In this document: positions 57,901 to 64,000 of the stretch, piece after piece
How positions within the stretch are numbered: position 1 is the stretch's first letter
Layout of the letters: each line of letters begins with the position of its first letter
DNA from: Pomphorhynchus laevis
Taxonomy: Eukaryota; Acanthocephala; Palaeacanthocephala; Echinorhynchida; Pomphorhynchidae
Reading direction: 5' to 3'
Assembly (NCBI GenBank): GCA_012934845.2
Contig: WNNJ02003471.1
Coordinates: 62,001-126,000 of the forward strand
Length of the DNA: 64,000 bases
Program-made: the position numbers and the translations under genes
The notes under the pieces: model-generated
Databases searched by the model: none
What the model was told of the DNA's origin: nothing
Seen by the model: the letters and a program-made list of their open reading frames with translations, nothing else

Positions 57901-60108
57901 TTTTAAACTAGGTTACTATAATACATCATTAGCATGTATTTGGTCCCGCTGCTATGTTGGGTAGAGGAGTTAGGGGCCGAAACCTGATAGCATAGCAGTT
58001 CCTCCTGATGACCTCTAATTCTTATTCTGATACAACGTCTGTTATTTATTAGTCAATTCATAAAAATGACGTTTATTTTAGATTTCAATTTTTTATTTTA
58101 AGTTGATTTAAATTATAAAAAATCTTATAACAATTATTTATTTTATTATTTAATTATTAAATTTTGATTTAGCATTATTATGTTTTGTTTATTTTATAAT
58201 TATATTAAATACGTAGACTCAGTTAGCTGATTTAATATAAATTTTGAAAAGTATTGCATAAAATTCAGCAAATGTACTTACTTTTTTTGAAATGAATTAT
58301 TTATCACACTGCTGTCATAATTCACTGAGTTAATATTGTGGTATGAAGTCAATAATATAATTGTCAAAGTCGGAATTGATATTGATTTGATATTGTATAT
58401 TATTATCGGGCCGAAACTTGAAAACATAGCAGTTTCTCCTGATGAACTTTAATCCTTATTCTGATACTTCGTTTATTATTTATTAATCAATTCGTAAAAA
58501 TTGACTTTAATTTAAATTTTTGAATGTTATCGTTGTATAAATTGTATAAAATCCTATATAATCATTTATTAATTATAATTATTTATTTTTATATAATATA
58601 AAATACGTAGACTCAATTATATGATCTGATTTGTTCTACTGACAAGTCGTTATTGAGCTGTGGACTTTGTTTTGCCCGTAATATAAACTCTATCAGAAAT
58701 ACTGAAACTATCTGTTCTTGATGCGACATTATTATTTTTTTACTTATTTCAGGCAAGTTTGAGGATTTTTTCTTTTTTTATAATGGAGCAGCATAGATCA
58801 ACAAAATATTATTATAAATAAATTTAAACTATTAAGCGAATAATTTTTATAGACGATAAACAATATTCTTTGGATTAGAAACGTCAGACAAAATGTAACC
58901 ATTGCAGTTTCAATGGTCATTAAATATTCTAAGGTGTCTAGATCGCATCCAATCTAGAGAAATCGAATAAGCGATTAGATTGAATAAGATACTAGATACG
59001 CAAATTTCATCATAGAAAATACGTCATTAGCATGTACTTGGCCCAGCTTCTATACTGGGTCAAATAATAGATACTGAAACCTGATAACATAGCAGTTCAT
59101 CCTGATGACCTTCAATCCTTATTCGAATACATTGTATATTATTTATTAATCAATTCATAGCAATTAACTTTTATTTTAAATTTTAATAAATTAAATTTTA
59201 AATTTTAACTTTATATAAATATTAATTGTATCAAATTTTATATAATTATTTATTATTTATCTTTATTTTTAATGTATATATAGTATAATATACGTAGGCT
59301 CAATTAATTGATATGATTTGTTCTACTGACTAGTTATTATTGACCTGTGGACTTTGTTTTTCATGTAATATTACCTCTGTTAGAAATAATTTCAAATAAC
59401 ATAAATTATATTTATAATTTAATTTATATATTTTTAAGTTACATAAAATCTTATCAAATTATTAATTATTAATTATTATTAAATTATTCCATATTTAATT
59501 ATTCATTTTTTATTTATCTTTATTTTAAATTTATAAATATTATTGTTTACGTTATGGAATATAAATTAGGAATATAAAGTGTTTTCTACTCCTGTTTCTG
59601 ATACATGGTATATTATTTATTACTTAATTCATAAAATTTGATTTTTATTTAAAAAATAAAAGACTCAGTTATATGATAGCATACTCAGTTAACTGATCTG
59701 ATTAATTCAAGGAAGTTAAATCTCAAATAATTTTCAAAATGACGAAACAAAATTAATCTTATTTAATTTCCACGAGGCAACATATTGCTTCCATATTTTA
59801 TTATCTTTGACGTATTACCTGAGATAAGCATAGGTTTGAAACAAAAGTTTAGTCTTTAATTAGAAAGTTGTAATGATTTCGCCCAGCATGAGTATTTTGA
59901 TTTTGGGATTTTCTTAGTTTATCTAATATAAATATTTACGTTTATCTTTTGATGAATCCAATCCAAAATTTTCATCATTATTATAATTATCTTTCGCAAT
60001 GCTTTGAACGATGATCTCAGATTGTTGATCTTCACTATTGGCAAACTTGTCGTTTTTATCTCTATTCGACACCTCGATTATTTCATCATCTAAAATATTT
60101 CCCAACTC
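54983..60108 (-). CDS. Unrecognised multi-exon gene, C-terminal 239 residues
   Basis: Assembled by eye from exons whose splice phases agree: 60108-59940, 56869-56577 (or starting at 56923 with an alternative acceptor), 55381-55279, 55214-55079 and 55001-54983. Each junction has GT and AG in place (TAAAC|GTAAAT, ATTAAG|GTAAAA, GTAG|GTGAAA, CCGAG|GTATTT; acceptors ATTTAG, CTATTAG, CTTTAG, AAACAG). The stop at 54985-54983 runs into AATAAA. The first part is acidic and disordered (EIIEVSNRDKND, EEESSSEIDIYR). The last about 85 residues look folded: TPSNCVHILLTLHKLK, VLDDSKWLNAISIV, HGVYIKCSTIIVKPYYS and DDLEFLEQVANLPR. No family is recognised. Exons before 60108 are missing. Introns of 3070, 1195, 64 and 77 bp; the large ones hold repeat copies. 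Confidence 0.5.
55513..56352. repeat. 0.83-kb direct repeat, copy 2
   Basis: Second copy of 53332-54175, same orientation, 2.18 kb away. It lies inside an intron (56576-55382) of the reverse-strand gene, while copy 1 lies beyond that gene's end. It includes the hairpin at 55980-56105. Confidence 0.9.
57120..58245 (+). mobile_element. YIDD-RT element (Penelope-like?), forward remains
   Basis: The frame 57548-57751 reads KYMFRYIDDICVFNS, LILNKTNINDKEGVYLDM and INLYRKYDI, the same RT palm as the reverse copy at 23870-23440. It continues in pieces to about 57900, followed at once by the conserved core (57925-58030) and the tail to TACGTAGACTCAGTTAGCTG at about 58230. It lies in the large intron of the reverse-strand gene. 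Broken and old. Confidence 0.6.
57925..58030 (+). ncRNA. Conserved core with hammerhead-like boxes (reference copy)
   Basis: GAAAC at 57979 and CTGATGA at 58005 start 26 nt apart in all six copies I found, including two otherwise diverged ones. Possible pairings are TACAT/ATGTA just upstream (TACGT/ACGTA, a compensated change, in the scrap at 23931-23913), CTGCTATG with CATAGCAG, TTAGGGG with CCTCTAA, and an outer TTGTATTAGAATAAG with CTTATTCTGATACAA seen in complete copies. Some of these cross, giving a pseudoknot-like pattern. The two boxes are those of hammerhead ribozymes, which Penelope-like elements are known to carry, but their order and spacing do not fold into a standard hammerhead, so the class is open. 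Confidence 0.4.
58400..58640 (+). repeat. Diverged core and tail copy
   Basis: The core begins at GGGCCGAAAC (58409) with CTGATGA at 58439. The tail ends near TACGTAGACTCAATTATATG at 58603-58622. The 5' half is missing. Confidence 0.6.
59005..59320 (+). repeat. Diverged core and tail copy
   Basis: GAAAC at 59076 and CTGATGA at 59102. Here GGCCCAG/CTGGGTC forms a local hairpin, in place of the CCC/GGG pairing of the other copies. The tail ends near 59310 at TACGTAGGCTCAATTAATTG. Confidence 0.6.
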
Positions 60109-60269
60109 CTAAATTTTAATAATTGAATTAAAGTTTAAATTTGTAATGTTATCACCGTTTTGATGGGTTCGAAGGTGCACTTCAGCACATAAAAAATTAC
60201 TCCAATCACGGTATCTATAAGAAGGAAGAATTGCTTAAGATAAATCTATTTATACATGCATACCATATT

Positions 60270-60895
60270 TATTGACAAATACATGCATACCATATAATAT
60301 AAAATAATTTAAATAATAAAATTTTAAGAAATGCAACAATTTGTAACGATATTGACTTTCTTCAAAATCATTTAAATAATTTAATAGATGCATATTTTAA
60401 ACTAGGTTACTATTAAAACAAAATCAAACAGAAAATAGTAAAATATATAAATAAAAACACAATAATATTAAAAATAAATTTAAACTCTTAAGTGGCAAAT
60501 TTTTATGGATGGATATTAATTAATATACTTTGTATTAGAATAAGATACTAGATAGTTATTTCAGAGGAAATACATCATTAGCATGTATTTGGCCCCGCTG
60601 CTATGTTGGGTAGAGGAGTTAGGGGCCGAAACCTGATAGCATAGCAGTTCCTCCTGATGACCTCTAATCCTTATTCTAATACAGCGTCTGCTATTAATTA
60701 GTCAATTCATAAAAATGAATTTTATTTTAAACTTCAATTTTCTAACTTTATATAAGTTATATAAGATCTTTTAACAATTATTTATAATTATTTATTATTT
60801 AATTATTAAATTTTAATTTATTGATTTAGCATTATTATTATTTATTTATTTATTTTATAATTATATTAAATACGTAGACCCAGTTAGCTGAATTG
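60270..60895 (+). repeat. Core and tail copy with RT scrap
   Basis: Begins with a remnant of the RT C-terminal region (CATGCATACCATATAATATA, also at 57785), then the core with GAAAC at 60628 and CTGATGA at 60654, and the tail to TACGTAGACCCAGTTAGCTG at 60890. The core is nearly identical to the 57925 copy. Confidence 0.7.
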
Positions 60896-60974
60896 GTAAA
60901 TTACATTAATTTGAACAATAAATACATGAGTATAAAATTATATAATACAAAAATTATATTATACAAAAATTAAT

Positions 60975-61680
60975 TAAACGAATCTAGAGAGTTCAATGCA
61001 AAATTTGTAACAATTAAAATTTTTTTACATTGACTTCTCTCGATTCGTTTAATTTAAAAAACAATGGAGTCTGCTTACACAACAAACATTAATATAATAA
61101 AAAATGACAAAGTTAAGATTTAACTTTGTTAATAATTTATGAAAAACATAAATCATTATTTCAGTAATTCACCAAAATAAAGATTACTAAATTGTCAAAA
61201 CAATAAATTGATAAGCATTTTTGAATGCAATCGTTTTTATGCAATTTATTTTTCCGAAATGATGTAGAATTCTAATGTAAAACGAAACTGGAAAATTAAC
61301 GAATAAACGCGCAATACGTTTATTAACGCGCAATACGATAGTATTATAAATAAATAATATTTATTTATAATGTTTATTAATAATGCAATAAATAATATTT
61401 ACTAACGCGCAATACGAAAATTAACGCTCTATACGGCTAGAACAAAGCAGCTTAGCAGTGTGGAACCATTTTGCTCCTCATGGACACGATATAAATTTTG
61501 CCAGCGCAGAAATTATAGCTCACGAACATGATATGTGCATTGTTATGTCCTGATGATGATCGCAGTAGTGATCGAAAATTTGTAACAATTAAAAAAATTT
61601 TACATTGACTTCTCTCGATTCGTTTAATTTAAAAAACAATGGAGTCTGCTTACACAACAAAAATTAATATAATTTGAAAA
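60975..61680 (+). mobile_element. Short Penelope-like element with two direct terminal repeats
   Basis: A repeat of about 100 bp (AAAATTTGTAACAATTAAA to CACAACAAA(C/A)ATTAATATAA) occurs at about 61000-61103 and 61575-61678. Just before the second copy lies a coding remnant with stop at 61550: NHFAPHGHDINFASAEIIA then HEHDM, the C-terminal pattern of GIY-YIG-bearing Penelope-like proteins. The left repeat is preceded by an inverted scrap (CGAATCTAGAGAGTTCAATG against CATTGACTTCTCTCGATTCG), as often found at the left edge of such elements. Most of the body is gone. Confidence 0.55.
61550..61600 (+). ncRNA. Hammerhead-ribozyme-like motif
   Basis: The order is canonical: CTGATGA (61550-61556), one extra T, a stem GATCGC with loop AGTA and GTGATC (61558-61573, one G-T pair), then GAAA (61574-61577), followed by an A/T stem ATTT...AAAT. 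The unpaired T and the weak stem III and stem I suggest a decayed copy. Its place at the start of the terminal repeat, right after the Penelope-like coding end, is where such ribozymes are known to occur. Confidence 0.5.
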
Positions 61681-61684
61681 TGTA

Positions 61685-62465
61685 CGCATTTGAAAAATAT
61701 CCACATTTTGTGAAATTAGTCTTTTAATTTATTTTTATTTATAATAATATTAAAATAATACATTAAATAATAAATATTTTTAAATATCTTTGCAAAAAAT
61801 ACTTGAATGCCTTTTACTATAGTCTTCAAATATATATATTTGATTGATATTGATAATAATGTATATCTTTTTAGATAATTTCAAATATTTTTTAAGAGCA
61901 CTAGTTGAATGCATTTAATTAAAGACTTTAAACTTGCATTTCATTAAGAATAATACTTTTAAATATATTTAACACCACATTATATATTTCATTTCGTACC
62001 TCATAATCACAATAAAATAAAAGCATTTATTTATCTCATTGCCTCTCCGCATTGGGCATAAAAGATACAATATATACAATAGTCAACGGATCATTACATG
62101 AATGTGCATAAAGAAAACATGGGATGTAATAGTTAAAATGAGATTACGCATAAAAAAGTATCACATTTGATCGCATCAACAAATAAGATCGTAAAATGTA
62201 ATTCGCCTTATTTAAAATATGATTATTTTGTCATTTTGTAACAGAGGCATTATTGATAAGACTGTACATGCACAGAAGGCATAATACACATCAATTTGAT
62301 TTTTTGTAACATAATTTTTACAATGGAATTTATTATGATACCCTTAGATTGAAGCTCTTCAATCTAAACGCCTCTTAGATTCACATGGGTATGACCACTG
62401 ACAAGGTATATTAAAAAGGTGTATGATATAGTGGCAGATCAACAGAATCATTTTACTAAAATCAT
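61685..62465. other. AT-rich spacer
   Basis: No gene or repeat identified apart from short inverted text near 62345-62365 (TTGAAGAGCTTCAA-type). Confidence 0.35.
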
Positions 62466-62469
62466 CCAG

Positions 62470-63480
62470 ATATTAAGAAAATGCGGGAGTATGCTCGAAA
62501 TTTAATGTTTCGCATTTATGAAATGAGCAAGGCCGTAAATTAGCGAGTACTACTGTGGAAGAGCATCTAGACGAAACACCGACAATTCTTTTCACAAATA
62601 TCCATAGGCATCTGGCCAGCTGATGTACATTAAAAGAGCTTAATTTAACCATAATACTGATTAAATTATCGGGAGCAGCATTACATGAAAGTAACGAATT
62701 GCCTACCAAGTTACAAACATTATCAAATTTCTCGAACAATAAGTTGATATTGTTATCTTTGAAGATTTACGATCTAAATGTTTTGTAAACGACCATTTTG
62801 ACTTCAGCAGCCATAACTGTTGAAGAATTCTAAATGTTCGTTTCCTAATTTTAGTTTGTTCCAGCGACGAAGTGGACCACCTAATCGAAATTTCATAACT
62901 TTGGATTTATTAATGCTTACCTTTATTTCATTATTCGCAAAAAAACAAAGTGCATTAATGATGATTTGAAGACGACATATTTTTGGATAATAACATAAGA
63001 TCATCAGCGTATATAACGCATTTTATACGATGTCCTGATTGAAGGATAGCTCTAAGAAAATCAAGTACAAAATACCAAAATAACAGTGGACTTAGAAACT
63101 ACATCCACTTGCAAAACACCACGAGCAGCTATAAACGGCACAAAAATGCTTAGACTGTCGGATATTCTCAGACAATTGAGAACCGAGTACAGAAGGTGTA
63201 GAAATCGGCTATTAACAAAAACTTTGTTAAGAAACTTACTGAGTAGAAGATCACGATTTGCTGAATATTAAAGCTTGCTTAAAATTTATGACTATGGGGT
63301 AGAGTGAAATATGCATCCGAAAATAGCCATCGACTTCATCACGCCTAATCTTGATAGCATCTGAAGTATACCACTGTGGCGGAAACCATATTGCTCTTTA
63401 GTTAGACAATATCGACGAAAGCTAATTCACTGAAACCTCTTAATATGACTTTAAGAATACATCAAGCTGTGCTGTTTGTA
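62470..63480 (-). mobile_element. LINE RT remnant, reverse strand
   Basis: On the reverse strand: SKFLNKVFVNSRFLHLLYSV near 63230, then an altered GVRQGD region, the catalytic IYADDLMLLSK near 63015, and VSINKSKVMKFRLGGPLRRW with HLEFFNSYGC at 62910-62810. This is the palm and thumb of a CR1/R1-type RT. The rest is missing or unreadable. Confidence 0.65.
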
Positions 63481-63489
63481 GAAAATTTC

Positions 63490-64000
63490 TTTTTATTTAA
63501 ATACGTTTGCTACTTAATGTATTACTAATAATTAACTTAAAGCTTACAATTAGCCTTGTGTATTTAAGATTTTCCAATAATAGTACTTTTTATAGAACTT
63601 TTTCAGAATTAATTTCAAAACATTGAGCCGATATTGATAGGAAATCTAAAGTTACCTTGTTTGTATATATTAGCCTTTAGTAATTTTGAAACATTCTTAT
63701 CGAGAAGAATATGCCCATCTGCAAAGTGTTCCTGACCGATGTTAACTTTAATTATAATAGTCGAGTTATTCAGCTGAACATAAAAATAAATATTACAGTA
63801 TTGATCAACATTTAATTACATATTTATTAATTGCCTATAAGTATTCAAATATAAGTAAACTATTTCTGTGAAAAATAAAATAACATCTTTTAGGTGGTGT
63901 GTAGTTTAAATATCTGTAATCAAACTGATGTCTACCATTCTTTACTCCCCCATTTGCATTAAAAATTTTAAGATTAAACTGTAAATAAGTTGATTACATT
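63490..64000. other. AT-rich stretch at the window end
   Basis: No feature recognised. Confidence 0.35.

Overview
This is AT-rich nuclear DNA from an invertebrate animal. The evidence is spliceable GT-AG introns (45, 64 and 77 bp, plus multi-kilobase ones), AATAAA signals just after stop codons, animal single-copy genes (MIC10, ARMC7, SCYL1), and a dense load of non-LTR retrotransposons (Jockey/I-like, CR1/L2-like, RTE-like) and Penelope-like elements. The mix suggests an arthropod or a close relative, but nothing here fixes the phylum. No prokaryotic operons, tRNA, rRNA or CRISPR loci were seen.

Layout. 1-4735: two head-to-head copies of a Jockey/I-like LINE, followed in tandem by an internally deleted derivative of it. 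5402-6001: an unrecognised gene. 6340-10480: a decayed CR1-like LINE with two nested insertions. 10560-12720: a decayed reverse-strand Jockey/I-like copy. 12996-13514: ARMC7. 13690-17470: another Jockey/I-like copy. 18450-18791: a small unrecognised gene with a 47-bp echo of its 3' end at 17538. 19165-20225: a tandem repeat of about 460 bp. 20380-22940: LINE remains, one carrying a foldback insertion. 22950-24710: reverse-strand remains of an RT element with a conserved structured tail. 25100-34790: reverse-strand LINEs (the one at 29040-33300 is the best kept) and an unidentified coding remnant.

35253-42119 is the main host-gene block. MIC10 has three exons. Its 3-kb second intron holds a LINE tail and a 426-bp, single-mismatch copy of an internal piece of the next gene, SCYL1, which is itself a single open frame of 704 codons. 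43020-47065 is a satellite of about 52 units of 76 bp that ends in an inverted copy of its own unit. It is evidently built from one arm of a foldback transposon found alone elsewhere in the window. 47477-50817 is an RTE-like LINE. 51750-52665 is a long terminal-inverted-repeat element.

54979-60108 (reverse strand) holds a multi-exon gene assembled here by hand from phase-compatible exons. Its introns are loaded with copies of the RT element and a 0.83-kb duplicated block. 60975-61680 is a short Penelope-like element with a GIY-YIG-type C-terminal remnant, a hammerhead-like motif and direct repeats. 62470-63480 is a LINE RT remnant.

The host genes do not form one pathway. MIC10 acts in the mitochondrial inner membrane and SCYL1 in Golgi/COPI traffic and tRNA export. 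ARMC7 is a small armadillo protein linked in other animals to RNA processing complexes. Most of the window is transposon-derived.
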